This document shows, piece by piece, positions 17,442 through 26,690 of a stretch of 64,000 nt of DNA. Under the pieces are notes generated by a model. The model was not told the DNA's origin and did no database searches. It saw only the letters and a list, made by a program, of their open reading frames with translations. Positions within the stretch are counted from its first letter, which is position 1. Each line of letters starts with the position of its first letter. Made by a program: the position numbers and the translations under genes. The DNA lies in NCBI GenBank assembly GCA_050250395.1, contig JBFWOQ010000009.1, forward strand, positions 1 through 64,000, given 5' to 3'. The DNA is from JAGPUQ01 sp050250395 (GTDB lineage: Bacteria > Pseudomonadota > Gammaproteobacteria > Pseudomonadales > Porticoccaceae).

Positions 17442-18902
17442 TCAGCGTCTTAACAGCGAACCCAAGACCCCGCGCACCAGTGCGCGGCCGATGCTGCTGC
17501 CGATCGCCGAGGTGACGGAGCGCGCGGCGCTCTTCATGATCGCTTCGCCCATCGTTTGGCGCTCATGGCCGCCAGACCTTGCGCGCGGCTGTGCCCTGGG
17601 CTCCGGGGCTGTGGTTTCCTGGCTGGCTTTCGCCATCAGCATTTCGTAGGCGGATTCCCGGTCGATGACCTGGTCATAACGGCCTTTGAGCGGACTGGCG
17701 TCAAGAACCGCTGAACGTTCGGCCGGCGTGATTGGGCCCATGCGGCAGGTCGGTGGCGTGATCAGCACGCGATCGACGATCGCGGGGATACCCTTCGCAT
17801 CCAGGGTCGAGACAAGGGCCTCGCCGATCGAAAGTTCTTGCACGGCGTCGGCTGCGTTGAAGTTCGGGCTCGCCCGGAAATTGTCGGCAACCGCTTTGAC
17901 CGACTTGCGGTCCTTCGGGGTGAAGGCCCGGAGCGCATGTTGGACCTTGCTTCCGAGTTGACCCAAGACGTCGTCCGGAATATCGAGTGGCGACTGGGTG
18001 ATGAAATAGATCCCGACGCCCTTGGAGCGGATCAGACGCACGACTTGCTCCACTTTGTCGATCAGCGCCTTTGGTTGGTCATCGAATAGCAGGTGTGCCT
18101 CGTCGAAGAAGAAGACGAGCCTCGGCTTGTCGAGGTCGCCCACTTCCGGCATGGATTCGTAGAGTTCCGACAGCAGCCAGAGCAGGAACGTGACGTAGAG
18201 CATGGGGTTGCCGAACAGTTTCTCGGCGGCAAGCACATGGATCGCGCCGCGACCGGCGGCGTCGGTGATCAGGAGATCGGAAATCTTCAGCGCCGGCTCG
18301 CCGAAAAATACATCGCCGCCCTGGTTTTCGAGTGTCAACAGGGTGCGCTGGATCGCACCGACCGAGGCGCGTGCGATGTTGCCGAACTTGGTGGAGTATG
18401 TGGTGGCATTCTCGGCCACGTGGACGAGCATCGCGCGCAAGTCCTTCAGATCGAGCAGCAGCATTCCCTGCTCGTCGGCGATGCGAAAGACAATATTCAG
18501 GACACCTTCCTGCGCATCGTTCAGTTGCAGCATGCGGGCGAGAAGGGTTGGACCCAGCTCCGACACGGAGGCGCGCAGCGGGTGACCCAGTTCGCCGAAC
18601 AGATCCCAGAACACGACGGGGAAATCGGCGGGCTTCCATTCGGCGTTGCCGATCTTTTGCAGGCGCTCGGTGATGAACCCCTTCACTTCGGCCGGTTGGC
18701 AGAAGCCGGCGAGGTCGCCCTTGATGTCGGGCACAAAGGTGGGCACGCCCGCGTTCGAGAACCCCTCCGCAAGCACGCGCAGCGTCGAGGTCTTGCCGGT
18801 GCCGGTTGCGCCCGCAATCAGGCCGTGGCGGTTCGCGATCGAAAGCAGCAGACTTTGCGGCGCCGCGCCTTTGCCCAGGAAAATCTGACCCGCTTGTGCC
18901 AT
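17442..18902 (-). CDS. HerA-like/DUF853 ATPase (YjgR family)
   Basis: 486 residues from the ATG at 18902. Walker A GATGTGKTSTLR lies near residue 32, and DIKGDLAGF near 57 is typical of the family. Walker B is VFFFDEAHLLFD near 265 and FITQSPLDIPDDVLGQLGSKVQHALRAF near 300 holds the sensor region. The C-terminus carries a Gly/Ala-rich and basic tail. Relatives include E. coli YjgR; the fold is that of the FtsK/HerA DNA-pumping ATPases, but the cellular role is not known. Single gene between tRNA-Ile2 and trpS, convergent with the tRNA. Confidence 0.88.
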   Translation of the reverse strand: MAQAGQIFLGKGAAPQSLLLSIANRHGLIAGATGTGKTSTLRVLAEGFSNAGVPTFVPDIKGDLAGFCQPAEVKGFITERLQKIGNAEWKPADFPVVFWDLFGELGHPLRASVSELGPTLLARMLQLNDAQEGVLNIVFRIADEQGMLLLDLKDLRAMLVHVAENATTYSTKFGNIARASVGAIQRTLLTLENQGGDVFFGEPALKISDLLITDAAGRGAIHVLAAEKLFGNPMLYVTFLLWLLSELYESMPEVGDLDKPRLVFFFDEAHLLFDDQPKALIDKVEQVVRLIRSKGVGIYFITQSPLDIPDDVLGQLGSKVQHALRAFTPKDRKSVKAVADNFRASPNFNAADAVQELSIGEALVSTLDAKGIPAIVDRVLITPPTCRMGPITPAERSAVLDASPLKGRYDQVIDRESAYEMLMAKASQETTAPEPRAQPRARSGGHERQTMGEAIMKSAARSVTSAIGSSIGRALVRGVLGSLLRR

Positions 18903-19076
18903 GGGGGGAGTCCAAGTGTTCGTTGCACGTTCTGGAAGTATAAACGCTGTCAAGGAAAGCCTGATCTTGCCCCAAATCCACGGATTCTCGTCAAGCTCCA
19001 TGGCGTGCTTCAAGCGTCTCGGGGAGAGAGATCGCATTTCCGCTCCGCTTGCGTTCAGAAAGCGACATCACCGACC

Positions 19077-20084
19077 CTACCCCAGCGCCCGAATCCCCAC
19101 TGCCCGGCGCAGCTCCGCCAGTACCGGCGTGGCGATGGCGCGGGCCTTGACGGCGCCGGCTTGCAGGATCGTCTCGATATCCGCCGGCCGCGCCACCAGA
19201 CCTTCGTACCGCTCCCGGGCGCTGCCCAACTCGGCGTTGATCAGTTCGAACAACTGCTTTTTGGCTTCGCCCCAGGCGATGCCGTCGGCAAAGGCCTGAC
19301 GCATGGCGGCGGTCTGCGCCGGCGTCGCAAAGGCCTGCCAGATCTGGAACACGGTCGCATCCTCCGGGTCCTTGGGCACGCCGGGTTCGAGCAGATTGGT
19401 CTTGATCTTGTTGATGTGCTTCTGCAACTGCTTTTCGGGCAGGAACAGCGGGATGGTGTTGCCGTAACTCTTGCTCATCTTGCGGCCGTCGAGGCCCTGG
19501 AGCAGCGCCACGTTGTCGTCCACCGCCGCTTCCGGCAGCACGAAGTGTTCGCCGTAGTGGTGGTTGAAGCGCTGGGCGATGTCGCGCGCCATTTCGATGT
19601 GCTGAAGCTGGTCGCGACCCACCGGAATGCGGTGCGCGTTGAACAGCAGGATGTCGGCCGCCATCAGGATGGGATAACTGAACAGGCCCATGGTGATGCC
19701 GAAATCCGGGTCTTCGCCCGCCGCTTCGTTTTCCTGCACCACGGCCTTGTAGGCGTGCGAGCGGTTCATCAGGCCCTTGGCGGTCATGCAGGTGAGCAGC
19801 CAGGTGAGCTCGGGAATTTCCGGAATGTCCGACTGCCGGTAGAACACCACCTTGTCGGGGTCGAGACCGAGCGCGAGCCAGGTGGCGGCGATCTCCAGGG
19901 TGGAGCGATGCACCAGCTCCGGGTTCTGACACTTGATCAGCGCGTGATAATCGGCGAGAAAAAAAAACGATTCGACGTCGCTGCGCCGGCTCTCGGCAAC
20001 GGCGGGGCGGATCGCGCCCACATAGTTGCCGAGGTGGGGAATGCCGGTGGTGGTGATGCCGGTGAGAACGCGTTCGCGGGTCAT
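19077..20084 (-). CDS. trpS: Tryptophanyl-tRNA synthetase
   Basis: 335 residues. The class I signature HLGN (GITTTGIPHLGNYVGA) is at residues 17–20 and the KMSKS loop is RKMSKSYGNTIPLF near 195. SYPILMAADILLF near 130 is the usual tryptophan-pocket region. It charges tRNA-Trp in the cytoplasm. Its start at 20084 faces the 2-hydroxyacid dehydrogenase gene, leaving a ~165-bp divergent region. Confidence 0.95.
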   Translation of the reverse strand: MTRERVLTGITTTGIPHLGNYVGAIRPAVAESRRSDVESFFFLADYHALIKCQNPELVHRSTLEIAATWLALGLDPDKVVFYRQSDIPEIPELTWLLTCMTAKGLMNRSHAYKAVVQENEAAGEDPDFGITMGLFSYPILMAADILLFNAHRIPVGRDQLQHIEMARDIAQRFNHHYGEHFVLPEAAVDDNVALLQGLDGRKMSKSYGNTIPLFLPEKQLQKHINKIKTNLLEPGVPKDPEDATVFQIWQAFATPAQTAAMRQAFADGIAWGEAKKQLFELINAELGSARERYEGLVARPADIETILQAGAVKARAIATPVLAELRRAVGIRALG

Positions 20085-20250
20085 GACTGGTTGCGACAGC
20101 TTGAAAAAGGGCGTTCATGATACCCGATTGCCCATCCACACCCGCCCGTCGGGATGGCCCCGGGCCGGCCCCGCGGAGCCGAGATTGCGGGGAGCCACGA
20201 TCCCGGTGCGCTATGATCCGCCGCTGCATCGTCATCTCACCGGGGGTTCC

Positions 20251-21411
20251 GTGTCCGCACTGCACCACTGCTACAACGTCGAGGATTTCCGCCGCCGCGC
20301 GCGCGGAAAGCTGCCCTCGCCCCTGTTTCATTACATCGACGGCGGCGCCGACGACGAGCGCACCCTACGCGCCAACACGACGGCGTTCGACCAGTACCAA
20401 CTGGTGCCGCGCATCCTGCGGGACGTCACCCACACCGATCTGCGCACCCGGGTGCTGGGCTGCGATGTCGCCCTGCCGCTGCTGCTGGCGCCCACTGGCA
20501 TGTCGCGCTTCTTTCACTACCAGGGGGAACTCGCGGTGGCACGCGCCGCCGCCACCTTCGACACCCTGTATTCGCTGTCGACGGTATCGACCACCGCCAT
20601 CGAGGACGTGGCCCGTGCCACGCCCGGCCCCAAGCTGTTTCAGCTCTATGTGCTGCGCGACCCCGGCATCAACGACGAGCTGATCGATCGCTGCAAGGCG
20701 GCCGGCTTCAATGCGCTGTGCCTGACCGTGGATACCGTGGTGCAGGGCAACCGCGAGCGCGATCTGCGCACCGGCATGACGGTGCCGCCCGCGCTCACCG
20801 CAAAAAGCTTTGCCAGCTTCTTCGCACGACCGCGGTGGTGCTACCGCTTTTTGACCTCGCCGCGGTTGCAGATGGCCAATGTCGCCCATCGCATCGCCGA
20901 AGGCAGCACCCAGGTGAGCTCGCTCGCCAGCTACATCAACGGCCAGTTCGACCGGGCGCTGAACTGGACGGCGGCCGAGCGCATCCGCGCCCGCTGGCCG
21001 GGGCCCTTCGCCATCAAGGGCGTGTTGTGCGCCGAGGACGCGCGCCGCGCGGCCGATATCGGCGCCACCGCGGTGATCGTGTCGAACCACGGCGGCCGGC
21101 AACTGGACGGCGCGCCCGCGCCCATCGACGTCATCGCCGAGATTGCCGATGCCGTGGGCGATCGTCTGGAAATCATTCTGGATGGCGGCATACGGCGCGG
21201 CACCCATGTGCTGCGGGCACTCGCCCGGGGCGCCACCGCCTGCATGATGGGGCGGCCCTATCTTTACGGACTGGCGGCGGGCGGCCAGGCCGGGGTCGAG
21301 CGGGTGCTCGAATTGCTGCGCGCCGAGATCGAGCGGGGCATGATTCTGAGCGGCCGGCCGCGCATCGCGGATATCGACGCGAGCCTGATCCGGGGCGGCG
21401 GAGCCGGTTGA
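20251..21411 (+). CDS. FMN-dependent 2-hydroxyacid dehydrogenase (LldD/glycolate-oxidase family)
   Basis: 386 residues from GTG 20251, where the family N-terminus (YNVEDFRRRARGKLPSPLFHYIDGGADDE) begins. Key blocks are the FMN-binding PLLLAPTG near residue 75, STVSTTAIEDVA near 110, QLYVLRD near 130, LTVDTVVQGNRERD near 160, the catalytic SNHGGRQLDGAPAPIDVI with the active-site His near 280, and DGGIRRGTHVLRALARGA near 310. It probably oxidises L-lactate or a related 2-hydroxyacid and passes electrons to the membrane quinone pool. Length and motifs match LldD but the substrate cannot be fixed. Confidence 0.85.
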   Translation: MSALHHCYNVEDFRRRARGKLPSPLFHYIDGGADDERTLRANTTAFDQYQLVPRILRDVTHTDLRTRVLGCDVALPLLLAPTGMSRFFHYQGELAVARAAATFDTLYSLSTVSTTAIEDVARATPGPKLFQLYVLRDPGINDELIDRCKAAGFNALCLTVDTVVQGNRERDLRTGMTVPPALTAKSFASFFARPRWCYRFLTSPRLQMANVAHRIAEGSTQVSSLASYINGQFDRALNWTAAERIRARWPGPFAIKGVLCAEDARRAADIGATAVIVSNHGGRQLDGAPAPIDVIAEIADAVGDRLEIILDGGIRRGTHVLRALARGATACMMGRPYLYGLAAGGQAGVERVLELLRAEIERGMILSGRPRIADIDASLIRGGGAG

Positions 21412-21422
21412 CTCCGCCGCCC
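21393..21422. terminator. Bidirectional terminator-like stem at a convergent gene junction
   Basis: GGGCGGCGGAG (21393–21403) pairs perfectly with CTCCGCCGCCC (21412–21422) around an 8-nt loop. It overlaps the last codons and stop of the 2-hydroxyacid dehydrogenase and lies 11 bp before the convergent dienelactone-hydrolase stop. There is no T-run, so the strength of termination is uncertain. Confidence 0.5.
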
Positions 21423-21432
21423 AATAGCGCGA

Positions 21433-22143
21433 CTAGGCCGCCAGATGACTGGCCAGAAAAGTCTTCAGCTCGCCCCAGGCATCCTTGGCTGATGCCTCGT
21501 CGTAAGAGGCCCGGTGGTTGCAGAAGAAGCCGTGATCGGCATTCGCATAGCGCTTGATGCGGTAGTCCTTGCCCAGTTCCTTGAGCTTGGCATCCACCGC
21601 CTGCACCTGATCCAGCGGAATGAAGCCGTCCTTGTCGGCGAAGAACAACAGCATGGGCGCCTTGATCGCGCTCGCCTGCCCCAGGTGATTGGCGATGCCG
21701 CCACCATAGAACGGCGCGGCGGCCGCTACCTGATCGGGCAGCGCGGCAGCGGTGAGGAAGGTCAGCCGCCCGCCCATGCAGAAGCCGGTGACGCCGACCT
21801 TGTGGGCGCGCACCTTGCCGCTCTGCTCCAGGAAGGCAAAGGCCGCTTGCATGTCCTCGATGAATTTTTTGTCGTCCACTTTCTGCATCAGACCGATGGC
21901 CTTGGGCAGCTCGTCGTAGCCGGTCTTGTTGTCGGGCAACTGGCGGTAGTAGAGATCGGGCGCCAGTACCGCGTAGCCCTCGCCCGCCAGCCGCTCGGAA
22001 ACCTCTTCGATGTGTTTGACCAGCCCGAAGGCTTCCATCAGCACGATCACGCCGGGGAACGGCCCGGGGCCCGCGGGCAGCATCCAGTGCGCCGGCATGG
22101 TGCCGTCCGCGGTTTTGATGTCGACCATGGCTTTCTGAATCAT
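21433..22143 (-). CDS. Dienelactone hydrolase-family protein
   Basis: 236 residues, alpha/beta hydrolase of the DLH type. The nucleophile is Cys122 in GFCMGGR, as in true dienelactone hydrolases. An Asp lies near residue 172 (FFADKDGFIP) and His204 is in NADHGFF. VLMEAFGL near 34 holds the Glu that controls the Cys. An AGGAGG sits 6 bp before the ATG at 22143. Relatives open dienelactones in chlorocatechol breakdown, but many copies occur outside such pathways and no partner gene is nearby; the substrate is unknown. Confidence 0.88.
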   Translation of the reverse strand: MIQKAMVDIKTADGTMPAHWMLPAGPGPFPGVIVLMEAFGLVKHIEEVSERLAGEGYAVLAPDLYYRQLPDNKTGYDELPKAIGLMQKVDDKKFIEDMQAAFAFLEQSGKVRAHKVGVTGFCMGGRLTFLTAAALPDQVAAAAPFYGGGIANHLGQASAIKAPMLLFFADKDGFIPLDQVQAVDAKLKELGKDYRIKRYANADHGFFCNHRASYDEASAKDAWGELKTFLASHLAA

Positions 22144-22229
22144 CTGAACCTCCTGATGCGGTTGTTCCGTGGGTTTGCTGTCGGTCCTGCCGATTGTAGC
22201 CAAGTTCCGCGCTCCGGCAGCAACAGCCC

Positions 22230-22493
22230 TCAGAAGTAGCGCAGAACCAGCCAGCCGATGGCGGCGATGCAGGCGAGAATCCCCGGCACGGCAATCCGTG
22301 TGACGGTCTGCTGGCGCCGCAACGCCAGCCGCTGCAGGACGATGGATTCCGCGACCGCGTTGCGCGAGCGCTCGACCTGCTCTGCCAGCAGGCTGCGCTG
22401 GGCGGTGAGCAGCGCCACCATCTCGCGCTGGGTGGCCGCGATCCCGCGCACTGCGCTCAGCGGTTCCGACTCGGCTTCCGGTGATGTCGCCAT
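22230..22493 (-). CDS. Small membrane-anchored protein with coiled coil
   Basis: 87 residues from the ATG at 22493. Residues ~15–60 are a charged heptad-like helix (REMVALLTAQRSLLAEQVERSRNAVAES) and the C-terminus is a single membrane span (IAVPGILACIAAIGWLVLRYF). It starts 2 bp after the stop of the four-helix membrane protein upstream, so the two are one operon. No family is recognised. Function unknown. Confidence 0.55.
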   Translation of the reverse strand: MATSPEAESEPLSAVRGIAATQREMVALLTAQRSLLAEQVERSRNAVAESIVLQRLALRRQQTVTRIAVPGILACIAAIGWLVLRYF

Positions 22494-22495
22494 GG

Positions 22496-22981
22496 CTATC
22501 TCTCCCCGGTCGGGTCCGCATTGAGCGGCCGCGCGCGCCTCAGCAGCCCCCAGAGGGTAAGCCCCAGCGCCAGCAGGATGGTCACGCCGCACAGTTGCAG
22601 CAGGCCCGTCACCGCCCAGTGATCGGGGCCGGCGGGGGCGGGAAACTTCGCCGCGGTGGTGGGCATCAGCACCGATGCATACCCGAGCAGCCCGCCGACC
22701 AGACCGGCCGCGCCATTGCTCCAGGTCCCGACCTGCAAGAGCGCAAACCAGGCTTTGAGCGCGGTGGCGCGCAGGTGGAGTTCCGGCACCAGGAAGCCGA
22801 ACGCGACCATGAGGATGCCATTGACGGTGAACTCGATATGGGCCATCAGGATGCCGCGAAACCAGGGCACCGCGGCGGGCGGGATCAGGCCGACGAGACA
22901 GCCGAGAGTGATTTGCGCCACCCCCAGTATCAGGGTCCAGCGGCGCAGGGTGAGACGCAATTTTGTTATGTCATTGTTCAT
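22496..22981 (-). CDS. Four-helix membrane protein, hydroxylaminobenzene-mutase-like
   Basis: 161 residues with four hydrophobic segments (about 16–36, 44–65, 80–103 and 124–145). The pattern H-I-E-F-T-V-N-G-I-L-M-V-A-F-G followed by W-F-A-L-L-Q-V-G-T-W-S-N-G-A-A-G-L-V-G resembles the HabA/HabB hydroxylaminobenzene mutase family. I base this on pattern memory, so an uncharacterised relative is equally possible. It is co-transcribed with the 87-residue protein downstream. Confidence 0.5.
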   Translation of the reverse strand: MNNDITKLRLTLRRWTLILGVAQITLGCLVGLIPPAAVPWFRGILMAHIEFTVNGILMVAFGFLVPELHLRATALKAWFALLQVGTWSNGAAGLVGGLLGYASVLMPTTAAKFPAPAGPDHWAVTGLLQLCGVTILLALGLTLWGLLRRARPLNADPTGER

Positions 22982-23107
22982 CGGGGCGCTCCGAAGATCG
23001 ATTCAGACGGCGCCCTTATCGTACCGGGTTTCGGTGACTCATTCGTCGCCGGGGCGGGCGACGGGAAAACGGTTGTACTTCCGCTTCCGCCGCCATCCCC
23101 CGCCGAC

Positions 23108-24271
23108 TCAATACGAGCGCGGCAGCCCCATCACATGCTCGGCGATGTAGTTCAACACCATCTCGCTGTTGAGCGGCGCGGTGCGCAGCAGGCGCGCCAT
23201 GGGATACATGTCGAAAATGCCGTACTCCTTGGTGAAGCCGTTGCCGCCAAAACATTGCAGCGAGGCGTCGATAGCGTGGATCGCCGCTTCGGCGGCGGCA
23301 TACTTGGCCATGTTGGATTCGGCGCCACAAGGCAGGCGCCGATCGAACAGCCAGGCCGCCTTGCGCGTCATCAGCGAGGCCAGCTCGATCTCGGTCTTGC
23401 CCTTGGCAAGCGGATGCTGCAACGCCTGGTAGGCGCCGATAGGGCCGTTGAACACCACCCGCTCGTTGGCGTAGGCGACCGCCTTTTCGAGGGCGTACCG
23501 ACCCATGCCGGTACAGACCGACGCGAGAATGATGCGCTCGGGATTGAGCGACTCGAACAGGATCTCGAAGCCCTTGCCCACTTCGCCCAGGATATCTTCC
23601 GGTCCGATGTCGACGTCATCGAAGAACACCTGGTATTGCACTTCCGGCATCTGAATGCTGACGTCGATGGGGTGCACCTCGACGCCCTTGGCCTTGGTGT
23701 CGACGATGACGATAGTGAAGCCGTCGGTCTTTTTCTTGACCTCGGTGTGCGCCACGTTGCGGGTCACCACCAGCATGTAATCGGATTCCTTGGCATCGGT
23801 GATGAAGGTCTTGCGGCCGTTCAGCTTGAAACGACCGTTGCCCGCGTCCTTGATCATGGTGGTCGCACGCATGGTATTGGTGCCGGCATCGGGCTCGGTG
23901 ATCGCGAAACAAAACCGGATATCGCCCTTGCAGCCCGCGGGCAGATATTTCTGCTTCTGTTGCTCGGTGCCGTGATCGCCGATGGGCGAGAGCGACATGG
24001 TGGCGCCCACCACCAGACTCAGCAGCGGAATGCCGACGTTGGACAGGCCTTCCTGAAACAGCACCATTTCCAGCATGCCGAGCCCGGCGCCGCCGTGGGC
24101 CTCGGGCACCATGATGCCGACGAAACCATCCGCCGCCACCTGCTGGTACATCTCGGTGGGAAAGCGCTTGTGCTCGGCGCAATCGACCCAGTAGGCGCGG
24201 TCGAACTGCTTGACCAGGCTTTGGCCGTACTCGTGAATCATTTTCTGTTCTTCGGACAGTGCAAAATCCAT
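23108..24271 (-). CDS. Acyl-CoA dehydrogenase, array copy 4 (last transcribed)
   Basis: 387 residues from the ATG at 24271, giving exactly the same length as the three copies upstream. The FAD/substrate motif is CFAITEPDAGTNT (121–133) and the second signature is QCFGGNGFTKEYGIFDMYP near the end. The catalytic base is likely Glu245 in LNPERI, which aligns with the isovaleryl-CoA-dehydrogenase-type position; the usual C-terminal YEGT is absent, replaced by LNSEM. It introduces an alpha-beta double bond in acyl-CoAs and passes electrons to ETF. It is the most diverged copy in the 100–120 and 170–210 regions (SIQMPE for VPLPE). Confidence 0.85.
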   Translation of the reverse strand: MDFALSEEQKMIHEYGQSLVKQFDRAYWVDCAEHKRFPTEMYQQVAADGFVGIMVPEAHGGAGLGMLEMVLFQEGLSNVGIPLLSLVVGATMSLSPIGDHGTEQQKQKYLPAGCKGDIRFCFAITEPDAGTNTMRATTMIKDAGNGRFKLNGRKTFITDAKESDYMLVVTRNVAHTEVKKKTDGFTIVIVDTKAKGVEVHPIDVSIQMPEVQYQVFFDDVDIGPEDILGEVGKGFEILFESLNPERIILASVCTGMGRYALEKAVAYANERVVFNGPIGAYQALQHPLAKGKTEIELASLMTRKAAWLFDRRLPCGAESNMAKYAAAEAAIHAIDASLQCFGGNGFTKEYGIFDMYPMARLLRTAPLNSEMVLNYIAEHVMGLPRSY

Positions 24272-24311
24272 GACAACTCCGATTGCGCAAATGGTTGGGT
24301 AACGCGCCCGA

Positions 24312-25475
24312 TCAGTAGGAGCGGGGTAGTCCCATGACGTGTTCGCCGATGTAGTTGAGCACCATCTCGCTGTTGAGCGGTGCGGTCTTGAACAGCCGTG
24401 CCAGCGGATAGATATCGAAAATGCCGTATTCCTTGGTGAAGCCGTTGCCGCCGAAACATTGCAGGGAGGCATCCACCGCGTGGATGGACGCTTCCGCGGC
24501 CGCGTACTTGGCCATGTTGGCTTCCGGGCCACAGGGCTGCTTCCGGTCGAACAGCCAGGCCGCCTTGCGGGTCATCAGCGACGCCAGTTCAATCTCGGTC
24601 TTGGCTTTGGCGAGCGGATGCTGGAGCGCCTGGTAGGCACCGATGGGACCATTGAACACCACGCGCTCGCTGGCGTAGGTCACCGCTTTGTCCATGGCAA
24701 AACGGCCCAGACCGCAACCGATGGCACCGACCAGGATGCGCTCGGGGTTGAGGCACTCAAACAGAATGTCGAACCCCTTGCCCACCTCGCCGAGCACGTG
24801 CTCCGGGCCCAGATCGACGTCGTCGAAGAACACCTGGTATTGCACCTCGGGCAGCGGCACGCTGACCGGGATCGGGTGCATCTCCACGCCCTCGGCCTTG
24901 GTGTCGACGATGAACAAGGTGAAGCCGTCGGTCTTGCGCTGGACCTCGGTGTGCGGCGTGGTGCGGGTCACCACCAGGGCGTAGTCCGATTCCTTGCCGT
25001 CGGTGATGAAGGTCTTGCGGCCGTTGAGCCGGAAGCGGCCGTTAGGCTGGGACTTGGCGATGGTACTGGCGCGGATGGTGTTGGTGCCGGCATCCGGTTC
25101 AGTGATGGCGAAACAGAATCGGATATCGCCGCGACAGGCCGCCGGCAGGTATTTTTGCTTTTGCTCCTCGGTGCCGTGGGTGCCGATGGGGCCCAGCGAC
25201 ATGGTGGCACCGATCACCAGGCTGAGCAGCGGAATGCCCTGGTTGGAGAGGCCCTCCATGAACAGCTCCATCTCCAGCATGCCCAACCCGGCGCCGCCGT
25301 ACTGCTCGGGCACCATGGTGCCGACGAAGCCGTCGGCCGCAATCTGCCTGTACATGGCTTCGGGAAAGGCGCGCCGCTCGGCGTGCTCCATCCAGTAGGC
25401 ACGGTCGTAAGTCTTCGCGAGACTCGCGCCGTACTCGTAGATCATCGTCTGCTCTTGGCTCAGTACAAAATCCAT
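24312..25475 (-). CDS. Acyl-CoA dehydrogenase, array copy 3
   Basis: 387 residues. It starts MDFVLSQEQTMIYEYG and ends GLPRSY, as do all four copies. Glu245 (CLNPERILVG) is the probable catalytic base; FAD contacts are in CFAITEPDAG (121–130) and RKTFITDGKES (153–163). It lies 40 bp upstream of copy 4 and 24 bp downstream of copy 2, so it is part of one transcript. It differs from its neighbours mainly in residues 13–45 and 135–165. Substrate unknown; medium-chain, branched or aromatic-ring acyl-CoAs are all possible. Confidence 0.85.
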   Translation of the reverse strand: MDFVLSQEQTMIYEYGASLAKTYDRAYWMEHAERRAFPEAMYRQIAADGFVGTMVPEQYGGAGLGMLEMELFMEGLSNQGIPLLSLVIGATMSLGPIGTHGTEEQKQKYLPAACRGDIRFCFAITEPDAGTNTIRASTIAKSQPNGRFRLNGRKTFITDGKESDYALVVTRTTPHTEVQRKTDGFTLFIVDTKAEGVEMHPIPVSVPLPEVQYQVFFDDVDLGPEHVLGEVGKGFDILFECLNPERILVGAIGCGLGRFAMDKAVTYASERVVFNGPIGAYQALQHPLAKAKTEIELASLMTRKAAWLFDRKQPCGPEANMAKYAAAEASIHAVDASLQCFGGNGFTKEYGIFDIYPLARLFKTAPLNSEMVLNYIGEHVMGLPRSY

Positions 25476-25499
25476 TCGGTCCTCCGGTAGTAACCGCGT

Positions 25500-26663
25500 T
25501 CAATAGGAACGCGGCAGGCCCATCACATGTTCGGCGATGTAGTTGTGGATCATTTCGTTGTTGAAGGGAATGGTGCGCATCAAGCGCGCGACGGGAAACA
25601 GATCGAAAATACCGTATTCCTTGGTGAAGCCATTGCCCCCGAAGCACTGAAGCGACGCATCGACGGCCTTGATGCAGGCCTCCGAACCGGCGAGCTTGGC
25701 CATGTTCGCCTCGGGTCCACAGGGCTGGCCCTGATCGAACAGCCAGGCCGCCTTGTAGGTCATCAGCGCGGCGAGTTCGATCTCGGTCTTGGCTTTCGCG
25801 AGCGGATGCTGCAACGCCTGATAGGCACCGATGGGACCCTTGAACACGACGCGCTCGTTGGCGTATTCCACCGCTCGCCCCAGGGCGTAACGCCCGAGCC
25901 CGGCGCAGATCGCGCCCACCAGGATGCGCTCGGGATTCAGCGTGTGGAACAGGATGTCGAAACCGCGATCGACCTCGCCCAGCACCTGGTCCGGCGTCAG
26001 CTGCACGTCGTCGAAGAAAATCTGGTATTGCGTCTCGGGAATTTTCACGCTGACCGGGATCGGGTGCATCTCGATGCCGGGCGCCTTGGTGTCCACGATG
26101 AACAGCGTGAAGCCGTCGGTCTTGCGCTTCACCTCGGCGAGCGGCGTGGTGCGGGTCACCAGCACCATGTAATCGGAGTCCTGCGCGTCGGTGATGTACA
26201 CCTTGCGGCCGGTGAGCTTGAAACTGCCGTCCGGCCGCGGCTTGGCGATGGTGGAAATGCGCATCGAGTTGGTGCCGGCGTCGGGCTCGGTGATGGCGAA
26301 ACAAAAGCGCGTGTCGCCGGCACAGGCGGGCGGCAGGTATTTTTTCTTCTGCGCCTCGGTGCCGAAGCTCGCGATCAGGCTGAGGCCCATGGTGGCGCCC
26401 ACCACCAGACTCAGCAGCGGCATGCCCTGCTCCGCCAGACTTTCGTTGAACAGCGCCATCTCGGTCATGCCGAGTCCGGCGCCGCCGTAGGCTTCAGGCA
26501 CCATGACACCGACGAAGCCGTCCTGCGCGACCTTTTTATACATCCGGTCCGGAAAGCGGCCCGTTTCGGCGCACTCCACCCAGTAATCGCGCCCGATATC
26601 GGCGGCCAGACTGCGGCCGTATTCGAAAATCATTTTCTGCTCGTCGGAAAGTATGAAATCCAT
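25500..26663 (-). CDS. Acyl-CoA dehydrogenase, array copy 2
   Basis: 387 residues and collinear with the other copies without gaps. The N-terminal helix domain (MDFILSDEQKMIFEYG…) is the most divergent part (GRDYWVECAETGRFPDRMYKKVAQDGF). The beta domain keeps CFAITEPDAGTNSMRIST. Glu245 in TLNPERILVGAICAGLGRYALGRA is the probable base. The C-terminus reads FNNEMIHNYIAEHVMGLPRSY instead of the usual YEGT motif. It starts 27 bp after copy 1 ends. Confidence 0.85.
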   Translation of the reverse strand: MDFILSDEQKMIFEYGRSLAADIGRDYWVECAETGRFPDRMYKKVAQDGFVGVMVPEAYGGAGLGMTEMALFNESLAEQGMPLLSLVVGATMGLSLIASFGTEAQKKKYLPPACAGDTRFCFAITEPDAGTNSMRISTIAKPRPDGSFKLTGRKVYITDAQDSDYMVLVTRTTPLAEVKRKTDGFTLFIVDTKAPGIEMHPIPVSVKIPETQYQIFFDDVQLTPDQVLGEVDRGFDILFHTLNPERILVGAICAGLGRYALGRAVEYANERVVFKGPIGAYQALQHPLAKAKTEIELAALMTYKAAWLFDQGQPCGPEANMAKLAGSEACIKAVDASLQCFGGNGFTKEYGIFDLFPVARLMRTIPFNNEMIHNYIAEHVMGLPRSY

Positions 26664-26690
26664 GATGCCGTCTCCGGTGCTGGTGGGCGA

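Noticed and set aside
24271..24532. Longer N-terminus for acyl-CoA dehydrogenase copy 4
   Set aside because: The upstream frame runs through the 3' end of copy 3 in another register; the ATG at 24271 gives the length shared by all four copies.
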